A stretch of DNA of 64,000 nucleotides from JASLEW01 sp963732005 (GCA_963732005.1 CAVSXT010000003.1:1701766-1765765); one strand, 5' to 3'; positions 36,861 through 46,289 are shown, numbered from the stretch's first letter. Program-made: numbers and translations. Notes: generated from the sequence alone by a model not told the origin.

Positions 36861-36996
36861 TTAGCCGCTGTCGGCCCCGCGGCGCCGCCAGCGGCCGTAG
36901 GTTGCGGGATCGAAGAGCGCCCGGCGCAAGAGAGTCTGGCGCTCCCCTGGCGTCCAATCGGTCAGGATTTCCGCGGCATCGAGCACGCGGTTCTGG
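36861..36996 (-). pseudogene. C-terminal gene fragment, unknown
   Basis: A minus-strand frame ends at TAA (36861-36863) and reads NRVLDAAEILTDWTPGERQT, then LLRRALFDPATYGRWRRRGA. It looks like the end of a real protein (helix plus Trp/Arg-rich tail). No start is present and I cannot name the family. Confidence 0.35.
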
Positions 36997-37038
36997 GAGC
37001 GCGCGGGGGTGCGATTCCCCCGCGCGACTCGCTAGCCT

Positions 37039-37140
37039 TTGTACCGCCAGGCACAGATCTACAGCCGGCACGGCGTCACGCTGTCGCGCTCGACACTCTG
37101 TGGCTGGGTCGCCGATGCCGCCGAGCTGGTGGGCCCGCCG
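37039..37140 (+). pseudogene. IS66-type transposase fragment
   Basis: The 34 codons LYRQAQIYSRHGVTLSRSTL and CGWVADAAELVGPP match the segment of IS66 TnpC transposases before the DDE core (pattern 'R.A.IYAR.GV...RSTL..WV..AAELL.P'). The frame dissolves into repeats on both sides. Confidence 0.6.
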
Positions 37141-37275
37141 GCCGGCCACCCCCCGGGCGGGCAGGCCACGGTCGCGGGCACGGCCTGGCTCCGCCACCGT
37201 CATTCGTCGTTGCCGCGGTGAGCGCGGTCCGATCTAAGGCGGGGTGCTTGCCAGGACGCCCCGGGGCGGGGGGCC

Positions 37276-37369
37276 TGACACCCTTGGTCGGAGGCATGTC
37301 GGACACGGCCCGCTGCCGGTTGCCGGAGTCGACGCGGGTCGCTAGGCCGCCCGGCAAGCTCGAAAGCGG
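37276..37369 (+). repeat. Dispersed 92-base repeat, copy C
   Basis: Begins CCTGACACCCTTGG and ends CCGCCCGGCAAGCTCGA; the middle is more diverged from copies A and B at 32762 and 32930. The same five G bases precede copies A and C. Confidence 0.55.
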
Positions 37370-37605
37370 TCGCGGCAGCGTAGTGGGTGGAGCCTTCGCC
37401 TCGGGTGGGCGGCGCCCCTCGATGGACGGGTTCCCGGACGATCCGCGTCGGGCCGCCCGCGCGGCCAGCGCCGCAGGCCTCGCCACGGCGAGGGCGCTGG
37501 TCGAGCGGCTCGACGCGCACCGGACCCGCAACAACCCGATGACCGGGACCGGGCGATGGCGGACGACGTCGGCTGGATCCAGGCACCGAGCATCTCAACG
37601 GAGCC

Positions 37606-37770
37606 GGTGACCAGCTGCAGAGCGGAGGCCCCGGCGGTGCCCTGCTGCCATCGACGCTCGTCAGTTACGTGGCCCAGGCTGGGATCACTGGACAGACGAC
37701 TACGGTCGGAGAGCAGCAGGTGTCGGTACTGATCTCATTTTGGAACTACCTCTTCGAGCATCCCCACTGA
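37606..37770 (+). pseudogene. C-terminal gene fragment, unknown
   Basis: The frame ending at TGA 37768 reads GGPGGALLPSTLVSYVAQAG, ITGQTTTVGEQQVSVLISFW and NYLFEHPH. It looks like a genuine protein end and sits 19 bases before the next gene's start, as in an operon. No start is identifiable; I do not recognise the family. Confidence 0.35.
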
Positions 37771-37789
37771 TCCCATGAGGAGGTAGGTC

Positions 37790-38026
37790 ATGCGATTCGC
37801 TGCAGGTGCACTCCTGGTGGTGCTCGTCGTTGGCGCATCGGCATGTGACTGGTTGTCACCTCGGCTTGTTATCGTCCCTACCGCTGGCGGGGTGACCTTG
37901 GATATGCAGACCCTCCGGCGCACAGCAGAGCACTTTGGCTGGCCGAGGACCCTCGGCAAGTGTTGCCGGTCATGTGTTTCCGTAGGATTCCGGTCATCAG
38001 GTCGAGGTGGCGATGCGTGCCCGTAG
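37790..38026 (+). pseudogene. Small lipoprotein-like gene, interrupted by the IS21-type element
   Basis: AGGAGGT six bases before ATG 37790 is a near-perfect ribosome-binding site. The product starts MRFAAGALLVVLVVGASAC, a lipoprotein signal peptide with the lipid-modified Cys at position 19. After about 57 residues (HFGWPRTLG) the sequence switches to TGTTGCCGG..., the likely end of the IS21 element, and the frame runs on into its outer part. So the 3' part is probably lost or displaced. Confidence 0.5.
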
Positions 38027-38311
38027 AAGGGTCAGGTACCCGAGATCGGGCGGGTTGAGGCGGAGTTCCTCGATGACGGGGAGGAAATAGGCGAGGGACC
38101 GGACGAGCGGCAGGGGCGGGAGATCTGGAGGGCGGCTACTTCGCCGGGCGACGGCGAGTAGGAAGGCTGCCTCGATGGTTGCCAAAGCAATCCCTTGGTC
38201 AAACAGCTGGGCGGCGAGCCGGCGGTCGGACGGGGACGGTCGGCGGGCTGCCGTGTGCGGCAGCCCGCAGTAGAGGGCGAGCACGGCACGGACGTAGGCG
38301 GCGCGGCTCAC
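37997..38311 (-). CDS. IS21-associated small protein
   Basis: A 104-residue helical protein (VRAVLALYCGLPHTAARRPS, then LPPLPLVRSLAYFLPVIEEL) directly downstream of istB, with its GTG start overlapping the istB stop as GTGA. I have the impression of similar proteins trailing IS21-type operons, but its role is unknown. The tight overlap argues it is a real element gene. Confidence 0.65.
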   Translation of the reverse strand: MSRAAYVRAVLALYCGLPHTAARRPSPSDRRLAAQLFDQGIALATIEAAFLLAVARRSSRPPDLPPLPLVRSLAYFLPVIEELRLNPPDLGYLTLLRARIATST

Positions 38312-39066
38312 GGTTTGCGCTTGCGGCGTGCAGCGGCCTCGGCTTCGCTCTCGCGCCGGCGGTAGCTGTCGGCCTCGATGGAGGTGACGTCGGCGTGGTG
38401 GGTCAGTCGGTCGATAAGGGTGACAATGCAGGTGGCGTTGGGGAAGACGGCGTTCCAGTCCTTGAAGGCGAGGTTGGTAGTCACGAGCAAAGATCGACGT
38501 TTTTCGTAGCGCGGGTTGATCACCTTGTAAAGCAGATCGGCGGCGTGATCGTCGTAGGACAGGTAGCCAATTTCGTCAAGGCACAGTAGTGAGGGGCCGG
38601 TGTAGGCAGCGATCCTGCGGCGGCGTAGCTCGGGCGAATCACAGTCGACGTCGTCGAGCAGCTCGGCGGCGGTACGAAAGAGCACGGAGTAGCCTGCGAG
38701 GACCGCCTGGTAGGCGATGTTTTTGACCAGCATGGTCTTGCCGACGCCGTTGGGTCCGAGCAGGACGAGGTTTCTGCCTTCGCGGAGGAAGTCGAGCGCG
38801 ATCGCGCGTTCGAGCAGGGGTCGGTCAATCCGCTTGGGCCAATTCCAGTCGAAGTCCGTGATGGGCTTGAAGGCGCCGAGCCGACTGCGGACGGTGCGGC
38901 GCTCGAGAGAGCGACGCGAGCGGTCGGCGGTCTCGGTCATGGCGATGTGTTCGAGCACGGCACGAGGAGCAAATCGTCGCTGGGTGGCGGTGGCGAGCAG
39001 ATCGTCGAGGCCGGCAGCGGTGGCGTACAAGCCGAGGGTGCGAAGCTGTGTTGCCAGGTCATTCAT
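38308..39066 (-). CDS. istB: IstB-like helper ATPase (IS21 family)
   Basis: AAA+ ATPase that assists the IS21 transposase in target selection. MNDLATQLRTLGLYATAAGL is followed by Walker A LLGPNGVGKTMLVKN, Walker B LLCLDEIGYLSYD, sensor SLLVTTNLAFKDWN and the end VTLIDRLTHHADVTSIEADS. The ATG at 39066 overlaps the istA end by eight bases; a longer frame upstream is a shadow. 252 residues, normal length. Confidence 0.93.
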   Translation of the reverse strand: MNDLATQLRTLGLYATAAGLDDLLATATQRRFAPRAVLEHIAMTETADRSRRSLERRTVRSRLGAFKPITDFDWNWPKRIDRPLLERAIALDFLREGRNLVLLGPNGVGKTMLVKNIAYQAVLAGYSVLFRTAAELLDDVDCDSPELRRRRIAAYTGPSLLCLDEIGYLSYDDHAADLLYKVINPRYEKRRSLLVTTNLAFKDWNAVFPNATCIVTLIDRLTHHADVTSIEADSYRRRESEAEAAARRKRKP

Positions 39067-40618
39067 CGACACGCTCCGGCGGTGTGGGCTCCTCCTCCGC
39101 GACGAGCCCCTCGTCAGGTGCGGGCTCCTTCTCCGGTGCGGGCTCGGCGAGCTGGTCATAGTCGGACAGCGAGTGCGGCCGCACATGGAAGGCTGCGAGC
39201 TCGGGTCGGTTGGTCAGATCGACGGGCAGCGGCGGCCGGCGCTGGGTTTCGCGACGATGCTTTTCGAGCAGGTACTCGACCGAAGCGACCGTGGGTGTGC
39301 CACGCGCCAGGGCTTCGCTGACGGCGGCGCGCAGGGCCTCGGGTCCATAGAGACCGAGCAGGCGAGTCAGCGGCGCGGTCAGCAAAGCGGTGCTGCGGTA
39401 GCGCGGAAACGCAGCATCGAGGAAGGCTGCCATCTCCGGCACGGCAAGCCGCAGCGCGGAATCGATGGCGCCGGCGGCGGCGCCGCGCTTTTGGGCGAGC
39501 AGCGCTTGGGAGTGAACAGGATCGGTGACGCGCTGACGCTGGCCGAAGCAGCGCGGATGAGCGGCGATCTCGGTGACGCCGTCGAGCAGGCGGACCTCGG
39601 TATCGGTGGCGATCAGGGTCAGCTGCTTGCCGACAGCGCCCGGTGGGATGGAGTAGTCATTGCGGTCGAAGCGAACCCAAGGGGTCTTGCCGCTGGTCGC
39701 CGTGCAGCGGTCGCTGGTGTCGAGCCGATGCTGGGGCAACGCCAGGAGCCGTGGGCATTCGTCGTCGGCAAAGACTTCGGCGACGGTCCGGCAGGCATCG
39801 TCGGGCCAGCGCCGCGCGCCGGCGACCTCGACGCTCCAGCGCCTGACGCTCTCATTGAGAGCCGCCAGGGTGGTGAAGCCGCGGGCGGCAAAGAAGGATT
39901 CGCGGAGGAAGCGCACCGAGCGCTCCACCCGGCCTTTTTCATAACTGGCGCGAACGTGACAGGGCCGCGGCTCAAAGCAGTAGTGGCCGGCCAGCTCGAG
40001 GTAGCGAGGATGGAAACGGATCTGGTCGCCGCGGCGCTCGAGGACCACCGAGCGGAGATTGTCCGTCGCGACCAGGCGCGTCACCCCCATGAAGTGCTCG
40101 AAGGCGTGCACGTGGCCACGCAGGAAATTGCCCAGGGACTGGTCGAGGAAAAACTCCACGTACAGCGCCCGGGAGTAGCACAGCGTCATCAGGAAGGCGG
40201 CCAGCCGCCGCTTCGCGCGGCCGATGGTGACCTCGCCGAAGTCGGCCCAATCGACCTGTGCCGCCTCGCCCGGCAGCCAGGTCAGACGCGCAAACGCTTG
40301 GCGGCGGCTCGGACGCAGCGGACCCACCGCCCGCTGCACCTGCCCGACACCGCCGGCAAAGCCGCGCTCGCGCAGCATGCGGTGCAGCACCGTGGCGCAC
40401 AGCCGCGGATAGCGCTCCAAAGTCTCGATCAACCAAGGCACAAAGGGGGCGATCTGGCGCGGCCGTGGCCGCAGCGGCCGTAGCGTCCCCGGCGCGCGAT
40501 TCACCGCGCGGCGAATCGCCTCGGGATGGACGCCGAGCTGCGAAGCAATGGTGCCGACCCGCCAGTGCTCGGCGTAGTACAGGCGACGGATTTCGGCGAC
40601 GATCTCGGCAGCGAGCAT
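39059..40618 (-). mobile_element. istA: IstA-like DDE transposase (IS21 family)
   Basis: Transposase of 519 residues. An N-terminal helix-turn-helix (IRRLYYAEHWRVGTIASQLG) is followed by the DDE core: WLPGEAAQVDWADFGEV with the first Asp, VATDNLRSVVLERRG with the second Asp, and YEKGRVERSVRFLRESFF with the Glu. The C-terminal Mu-type beta barrel has WVRFDRNDYSIPPGAVGK. It is followed by istB and preceded by a zinc-finger gene. The frame is intact. Confidence 0.93.
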
Positions 40619-41078
40619 GATGGCTCACGCTCCCTGCCGAGTCGAACGGATCGGTCCAGAGACTCGTACGGCTGCACACCACGCAACGCAAAGGCGGGAT
40701 CCAGTCAGTCCGGTCGTCACAGGCGGTCTCCCAGGGCGGCTCGGCGGAAGTCCGCACCGCGCGGACTTGCGGCAGCCCTGGCCATAGCGTCCCAGGACCG
40801 CACCGCGGCGTGGAAGACTGATCCCTTACGGCGGCCAACAGGCGGCCCTGCCGGCGGCGCGCTCGATACTCCCGCTGGTGGCGCGCATTGTCCTCCCGCC
40901 CATGAGGTGTCCGCTGATGGCGGCGCTTGGCCTCCCGGCACTGCTCGCGCCGGGCTGCCTGGCTGCACGCCCGCGAGCCGTAGCGATACCCATGGTCGCA
41001 GCTGCAGCAAACGGCGAACGGCCGCCCGCATCGCCGGCAGTGGCGCAGGTGCAGGACCGGAGCTTCGGGCGCGGGCAT
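40618..41078 (-). CDS. IS21-associated Cys-rich zinc-finger protein
   Basis: Upstream of istA on the same strand. MPAPEAPVLHLRHCRRCGRP and FAVCCSCDHGYRYGSRACSQ form a treble-clef-like arrangement of CxxC pairs, then a basic helix (REQCREAKRRHQRTPHGRED). A second CxxC is in RCVVCSRTSLWTDPF near the end. I recall similar genes heading IS21-type operons. The frame is open on into istA (to 39972), so the true stop is uncertain; a lost stop or frameshift is possible. Confidence 0.55.
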
Positions 41079-41187
41079 CGCAGCCTCCAGCGCTGGGGGG
41101 CTGGACGAACGCTGCCCGCTTGTGCGAGGCTCCAACAGTCAGGGTTGGGCCTCGGCTCACATCTTCGGTGCGGGCCGCGGAACGACG

Positions 41188-41217
41188 CGAAAGCCCCGGC
41201 TCCTACCGGGGTTTTCG
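41188..41217. terminator. Strong bidirectional intrinsic terminator
   Basis: GAAAGCCCCGG, a six-base loop and CCGGGGTTTTC form a stable stem with an A-tract before and a T-tract after, so it can stop transcription from either side. It lies outside the zinc-finger gene and probably insulates the element. Confidence 0.75.
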
Positions 41218-41647
41218 TTTCTCTACCCAGCTCGGCAAAGCATACCCCCGCCCGTCGCCGCCCCCTCCCCGCCCCCACACACCCACCCGCCGCGCTACGC
41301 GCGGGATGATGCTGCTTCGCCAATCCTCGACGTGATGGTCGGATTCCTACGGATCCTGATGGCTGCCTACAGCAAGGGCATTGGCGGGTAACGGTCGGGC
41401 GGCGCGGCGCTTGCGAGACTGAAAAAGCCGAGGCTCCGGCCTGGGGGGAAGATCAAGGTCGCTGGCGCGGCTTCGAGCTGAGACGGCGGCTCGCGGGCGC
41501 CGTCCGGGGCCGGCGCCGCCGGCGTTCCGGCCCAGTCGTCGCTCGCCGGCGTGACAAGCGATTGATCTTGGTGCGCTTCCCGGGGTCACCGAACAAGAAG
41601 GCGGTGATGCCCTGAGAACGGGCGCTTGCCGGACGCCGACCCGTCGG
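41218..41647. other. Stretch without a recognised gene
   Basis: Open frames are short or shadow-like. A second weak hairpin-T-like signal (AAAAAGCCGAGGCTCCGG, near 41,425) is present. Confidence 0.3.
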
Positions 41648-42409
41648 CTAGGCCTTTCGGAACGGCTCGCGTCCAAGCTTGTCAAGCTCCTTGCTCGGCG
41701 AAGGAAACCAAGCCTCCAGGTTCCTTTCGACCGAATCGCCCGAGACTGCGGCCACGAGATTGTTGATGAAATACCCGGCTGCCTGATCCGGTAGCCGATA
41801 CGCATGCCAGGTGTCGTATGCTATCGCGGCGACTGAGCTCGGGTCGGTGTGCCAGAACATCTCGAAGTGCGAACAGCCAAGGCAAACGAACGAGACGACG
41901 CGCTCAGGAACTCCTCTCGCTGTGCTTTGCAGGTCTTGTAGGACTTCCTGGAATCGCGCGGCACCAAGGTCAGTTTGATAAGAGAACATCCCGACGAAGA
42001 GGTCTTGTCCAACTCCTTTTTGGCCACGGATCATTTCGGCGTTGTCGGCAAGCAACCCGAGGGCTTTCCGCAGAGCTCCTCGGTCGTGTGTCGAAGACTT
42101 AACCTCCACGATGCCGACCACCGCGTCGGGCGTGACGAACACCAGATCACCGTTGCGAAAAAGGACGGGTTTCCGGTTATCGTAGAGGAGAAGATCGATC
42201 TGCCGTGTGCCGCGCGTCGGGGCGACCACGAACCCACGCAAGGGCTCGATGTGTGCGGGAAGATAGCCTTTCAACATCGCGCGAAGAACCGACTCCTTCC
42301 ACTCTCCGTCGGTTGGCCAATGGGGGCTCGCGACGCTGAAGTTCCTTACCCTGTCACGCAGCGCCTCGAGTTCTCGAGTTAGCGATTCGAAGTGATTCTT
42401 CACGTTCAT
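41648..42409 (-). CDS. DUF6602-type protein with a PD-(D/E)XK-like nuclease motif
   Basis: A 253-residue protein. RGTRQIDLLLYDNRKPVLFR followed by VFVTPDAVVGIVEVKSS gives an Asp ... Glu-x-Lys arrangement like PD-(D/E)XK nucleases, in the order seen in DUF6602 proteins. The N-terminus is helical (MNVKNHFESLTRELEALRDR). The C-terminal third (YDTWHAYRLPDQAAGYFINN) is of unknown role. Composition is clearly less GC-rich than the core genome. Proteins of this family often occur in defence or mobile regions; a function in host defence is an inference. It stands alone between IS fragments. Confidence 0.75.
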   Translation of the reverse strand: MNVKNHFESLTRELEALRDRVRNFSVASPHWPTDGEWKESVLRAMLKGYLPAHIEPLRGFVVAPTRGTRQIDLLLYDNRKPVLFRNGDLVFVTPDAVVGIVEVKSSTHDRGALRKALGLLADNAEMIRGQKGVGQDLFVGMFSYQTDLGAARFQEVLQDLQSTARGVPERVVSFVCLGCSHFEMFWHTDPSSVAAIAYDTWHAYRLPDQAAGYFINNLVAAVSGDSVERNLEAWFPSPSKELDKLGREPFRKA

Positions 42410-42569
42410 CCCTCACTCCGGATCTCTAGCATAGCAGCGGATCGAACTTCCACGCCAGGATTGCCGGTCGCGCGGATGCTGCCGCGGCTCGGGCCGGCCC
42501 CGACCTTTCTATCGCAGCACCACGCTCACGCATACCGGTCCCCCCGGCTATGGTCCGCATAGGGCTGCA

Positions 42570-42677
42570 CCCGGCCACTTCTGCCTGACTCCAGCCTGCC
42601 TTCAGCAGCTTCGCCGCCTTCAATCGGCGGCTCTCCAGGGCTTCAAAGTCGCGTTTGACTCCCCTCGGGTTTCCCAT
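42570..42677 (-). pseudogene. IS630-type transposase, N-terminal fragment
   Basis: MGNPRGVKRDFEALESRRLK then AAKLLKAGWSQAEVAG matches the start of IS630-family transposases, up to the first helix-turn-helix. The frame then continues with unrelated residues, so the rest of the gene is lost. Confidence 0.6.
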
Positions 42678-43270
42678 GAGGGGACTCTACACGAAAAGTG
42701 CCAAAATGTCACTATCTTATGCGAACATCAATAAGTCCTTTTATACCGGACGGCGGATGGCGATGACAAATCTACAAATGCACATTTGCAACTCAGGCGA
42801 TCCCAGGGAAGACTGGGCCTGAACCAGCGACCGCCCTCCTTGGCGACGGCAAACGGGGCGGCCTGAAACGCGGCCGGGTGCTCGTCGATCGCCAAGACGG
42901 TGACAGTGCTCGACTCGAGACCCGTGGTAAGCGCGTTCTCGGTGACGCCGGAGTTTCGTTTCGGATCGGTAGGACCCGCGCGCATTCCGGAAGCCGTTAC
43001 ACCGCCCCACGAAGGCTGACAAAGCGAGTCGTGACCAGGTTTTCGGCCTTCATGATTTCTTCCCTGGATCGAGGCGACCCTGGATTGAGTCAGCGTCGGC
43101 AGTTGACAATAACGAAGCAAGCGGGTGATCCCCTCAGCCGACCGCCGAAGCCTTTCGCCAGTGGCGGCGCTGGGCCGCGGAGGGCCATTGCAGCCAGAAA
43201 CCCTCTCGGCGACAGGGGGTGTCGGTTTTCACCTCGGACCTCTTGGTCGTCGCCCGCTGCTCGCTCCCGG
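42678..43270. other. Stretch with only doubtful open frames
   Basis: A minus-strand frame at 42728-43120 has no recognisable pattern. A short AT-rich section (about 42,690-42,790) may hold a promoter but no clear hexamer pair was found. Confidence 0.3.
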
Positions 43271-43274
43271 CCGG

Positions 43275-43365
43275 AAGGGAGAAGAGGTGCGGCCGAGACG
43301 GAGCAGGCCGGCGACGAGCAGAGGCCCCGCTATCGCAGCATCACCTCGACACCGCACGTCCTTGT
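43275..43365 (+). repeat. Repeat module M1, copy 1
   Basis: Contains AGACGGAGCAGGCCGGCGAC. A direct copy lies at 46290-46385 and an inverted, partial copy at 43736-43800. Read on the minus strand all give a peptide-like line around GLLVAGQLRL, so it may derive from a duplicated gene end. Confidence 0.6.
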
Positions 43366-43477
43366 TGACGCAGGTGACCCGGTCGACCACGTAGGCCACA
43401 GCCAGCCGGGTTGCTCCCTGATGATCGCAGGTCACCAGCGGGAAAGCCTCCTGCCGTCCTGGTCGAACTGGGCGACG

Positions 43478-43800
43478 GGATTTGGCGCCAGGGTCCGCGC
43501 CGCCGAGCGCGTCGCCGCCGCGTGGAGACGTCGCAACAAGCAGGACCTCGAGCAGACCCTGGCCGCCCTCACGGCGGTCCTCCGCCCGGATCCGGCCCAG
43601 GACCCGCAGGCGCCGGCGCCCGGCGAGCCGGTCGAGGGCGAGGACTTCAGCCTCAAGCTCGCCGACCGCGGCCCTCGTCCATGGCGACGACCGGCTCGCG
43701 CGCCTCATCCTGCAGCTACTACCGGCTGCGGCAACAAGGACGTGGGTGCGGGGCGGCGGGAGCAGGGCCTGCTGGTCGCCGGCCAGCTCGTCCTCGAGCA
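43478..43800 (+). pseudogene. Decayed gene fragment, family M2 copy 1 (unknown)
   Basis: On the + strand the frame encodes LAALTAVLRPDPAQDPQAPA and PGEPVEGEDFSLKLA, then shifts frame (ALVHGDDRLARL continues in another frame). The same protein line is found on the minus strand at 46500-46980 and in a third, more eroded copy at 52000-52075. It ends against an inverted copy of M1. The family is unknown to me. Confidence 0.5.
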
Positions 43801-44000
43801 CATTGACGACCAACTCTCGACCAGCCGCCGCCCCCGACGCCACCGACGCGGCGAGGCCCACGACCAAGGGCATCGATCTCCGCCGTGACGCAGTCCTCCG
43901 GCGTCCCCCGTCGCGACGCAGCCTACCGCGGAGCGGCGGGCGGTCTGTCAAGGCGCACCTCGCTCCGCTCGGCGGCTGCGCCGGCCTTGCCAGCTGAGGG

Positions 44001-44042
44001 TGGGGTCAATTTCCGAGCGTTGGGTGGGTCAACTTCCGAGCG
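44001..44042. repeat. Two tandem transposon-end-like repeats
   Basis: TGGGGTCAATTTCCGAGCG (44001) and TGGGTCAACTTCCGAGCG (44025) are spaced 24 bases apart. Spaced repeats of this type are typical of IS21-like element ends, but no matching transposase lies next to them. A tiny frame (44149-44232, MAQHLFLKFSQFLDGENDA) follows. Confidence 0.5.
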
Positions 44043-44439
44043 GCGCGTCATGAGATCCTGAGACCTGAGCGCCGGCTTGTGGCGGTCACCTACGAGGACG
44101 GCAGGGCAGGCCAGGCCAACGAGTTTGAGGCGGGTATAGTCTGCAGGCATGGCGCAACACTTGTTCCTGAAGTTCTCCCAATTCCTCGACGGCGAGAACG
44201 ACGCTGCGGGCCTCCGCCTTCGACTGGAATAATGCATTCTATTCGTGGGAAGTCTGCTGCCATAACTTGGTCAGTCGGCCCAGCATGGCATCGCTGTCGC
44301 CCCCAGCTTCACACTTGTCGAAGATATCTTCATATGGCAGCGGGTGCGGCCGCCGCGGCCACTCTCCCTGCGGCGAATATGTGGCGCGCCGCCGCCTGCC
44401 GCAGCTGCGACCGGGAGATTGGTCCCACGAAACCGACAT

Positions 44440-45381
44440 TTACGACCCTCCTATCAACATCGCCGTCGCCTCCCGAGCGACGTTCGAGATCCTGATCTCA
44501 TCAACGACTCCGCCCATCACACCCTCGGAGGGACCTCCAATGAATGCGTGATTGTGAATGTACAACGGATCGTGTGTTGTAATTATGATGCCCGGCTCAT
44601 CACGGCTCGTCGCTTCAAGAATTCCGTTCACGTATAGATAAGACCGTGTGCCGTCATACATGCCTACCAAGTAGTACCATTGCCTAATCGGGTGACTAGT
44701 TGATGATGTGGTCGTTGCGCCGGAACCCTGCCCATGCTGAAACTGGTTGATGAAGTCAAAATGGAAACGCACTAGACCACTGGCCTCGTGCGGACACCCG
44801 TCGACACCCAGTTCATAGAGGTTGTACGGAGTACCTGCGTTATGGGCACCCTTGTCAACCACCTCTTCACTGTTGAAGGAGCACGATGCGGGAAACACCC
44901 ACGCTTGGATTGTAATCTGCGAGAGATTGCTAAGGCTTGGGCTATCCGCTACGCTTACGTAGTCACCGAGACCATGAGGGCAGCAGGGCCCTTCGGCACC
45001 ACGGAAGCTCAGTGCATTGCCATACCTGCCCGCTACGATCCTCGCGCTACCGCTGACCACACCAGGATTCCGCCCCGTCTCGTCAGCCACTATCGCGCCC
45101 GGCGCATCTTCAAACCGCCAATAGGCCACGGTATTAGCGTCAACTGAATAGGGAGCGCCGACAGGCGTTCTCAATAGGGCCGCCCTCGACTTCGGAGTCG
45201 AATCGGGCTCGCTGCGCGTGTCGGTAGCTGACGAGGGGCCAGATACCACTGGCCGTGCATTACCTTTGAACACCGCTAAGAGGGCGCTGTTTGACCAGTG
45301 GTCATAAATAAACGCAGCCAAGATACCCGCCAGCACCGACGACAAGAAGATCCCGAACCAGTGAGTCTTGAAAAAGGGCAT
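44440..45381 (-). CDS. Membrane-anchored LamG-like lectin-fold protein
   Basis: A 313-residue protein with an N-terminal membrane helix (WFGIFLSSVLAGILAAFIYD) and a short linker. A concanavalin A-like/LamG_3 domain follows from VDANTVAYWRFEDAPGAIVA to IGGPSEGVMGGVVDEIRISN, the classic jelly-roll start and end. IQAWVFPASCSF and WYYLVGMYDGTRSYLYVNG are inner strands. It probably binds a carbohydrate or protein outside the inner membrane. GC is low for this window, so recent transfer is likely. No operon partner is evident. Confidence 0.8.
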   Translation of the reverse strand: MPFFKTHWFGIFLSSVLAGILAAFIYDHWSNSALLAVFKGNARPVVSGPSSATDTRSEPDSTPKSRAALLRTPVGAPYSVDANTVAYWRFEDAPGAIVADETGRNPGVVSGSARIVAGRYGNALSFRGAEGPCCPHGLGDYVSVADSPSLSNLSQITIQAWVFPASCSFNSEEVVDKGAHNAGTPYNLYELGVDGCPHEASGLVRFHFDFINQFQHGQGSGATTTSSTSHPIRQWYYLVGMYDGTRSYLYVNGILEATSRDEPGIIITTHDPLYIHNHAFIGGPSEGVMGGVVDEIRISNVAREATAMLIGGS

Positions 45382-45776
45382 CGTTCTCTTTGGCTTTTCG
45401 AGCGGCGAGTCGGCGTGGGTAGGCGCCTGCGTCTCAGCGATGCCAGGTTCCCGAGGGGCTCAGCGGGAGAATCGCCCGGAGAAAAAACAGATGCTCTTGC
45501 CAGTTTACCGTGCGAGTCATACCAACAAAGCTATCATACCAACCAGGTGGGCGTAAGCGTTCGGTCAACCGCCCACCCCCATTGACCGGTGGCGGATGAG
45601 GTTGGCGTCAGCGTCAGCGAGATGCTGTGGAGTTTGCCGCCCAGAGGGCAGGCATGAGTTCGTGGAGTCGGTCAGCTGGCTGGCTCGGGAGACGCTCGAA
45701 CAGCGCGCGTAAGTAGGCGTAGGGCGATGATCTTGCCCCGGTTCAGCTGACACCTGGTTAGGACTCGTCGTCGTAG
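45382..45776. other. Spacer without a recognised gene
   Basis: Mixed composition and short open frames only. It ends at a nested-hairpin repeat. Confidence 0.3.
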
Positions 45777-45869
45777 GCGCTGTGGGAACTGTGGAAAACG
45801 TGCAACGTTTTCCAAGGGGCTGCGGAAATCGCGCAGCGATTTCCGCAGAACCGGCAGTTTCCATAGCGC
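45777..45869. repeat. Nested-hairpin element 1
   Basis: Outer arms GCGCTGTGGGAACTG (45777-45791) and CAGTTTCCATAGCGC (45855-45869) pair almost fully. They enclose two perfect hairpins: TGGAAAACGT/ACGTTTTCCA (45792-45814) and CTGCGGAAATCGC/GCGATTTCCGCAG (45820-45848), both with a GCA loop. The whole would fold as a three-way junction. Related structures lie at 52513-52707 and 52862-52962. Confidence 0.8.
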
Positions 45870-45881
45870 GGCGCGCCCGAC

Positions 45882-46275
45882 CTACGCATCGAGAAGCCTC
45901 CGACTCTCCTCGAAGCGGACCGGACTCAGGTAGCCAAGGGCCGAATGACGGCGCTTGCGATTGTAGAACACCTCGATGTACTCGAAGAGCGCCTGCCGAG
46001 CAGCGTCGCGGGTTCGGGGCACCGGTTCACCTGCGAAAAGCTCCGTCTTGAGCGAGGTGAAGAAGCTTTCCGCCGGAGCGTTGTCCCAGCAATTGCCGCG
46101 GCGACTCATGCTGACGGCAATACCCCTGACGGCCAGCTCCTGCCGATACGTTCGACTCGAATACTGGCTACCGCGGTCGCTGTGGTGCAGGAGACCCGGC
46201 TTCGGCCGACGCTGCATCAGCGCTTGTTCCAGAGCTGACAAAGCGAGCTGCTCGGTCAGGCGATCGCTGGCCGAC
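45882..46275 (-). pseudogene. IS3-family transposase (OrfB), C-terminal part
   Basis: From GLLHHSDRGSQYSSRTYRQE through MSRRGNCWDNAPAESFFTSL to YIEVFYNRKRRHSALGYLSP this is the end of an IS3-group DDE transposase, including the second Asp and the catalytic Glu region. The N-terminal half is missing: the frame joins repeat M1 near 46,280. The C-terminus VRFEESRRLLDA looks intact. Confidence 0.8.
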
Positions 46276-46289
46276 CCCGCTCGCTTCTG

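Noticed and set aside
36762..37610. 282-residue + strand frame
   Set aside because: It covers several unrelated remnants (a minus-strand gene end, an IS66 fragment in another frame and repeat C), so it is a chance open frame.
38717..40483. 588-residue + strand frame over istA/istB
   Set aside because: Shadow of the IS21 genes, which carry Walker and DDE motifs.
42728..43120. 130-residue minus-strand protein
   Set aside because: No recognisable motif and no ribosome-binding site; composition is mixed. Left as non-coding.
44079..44495. 138-residue + strand frame
   Set aside because: It overlaps the C-terminus of the LamG gene and transposon-end repeats and has no protein-like pattern.
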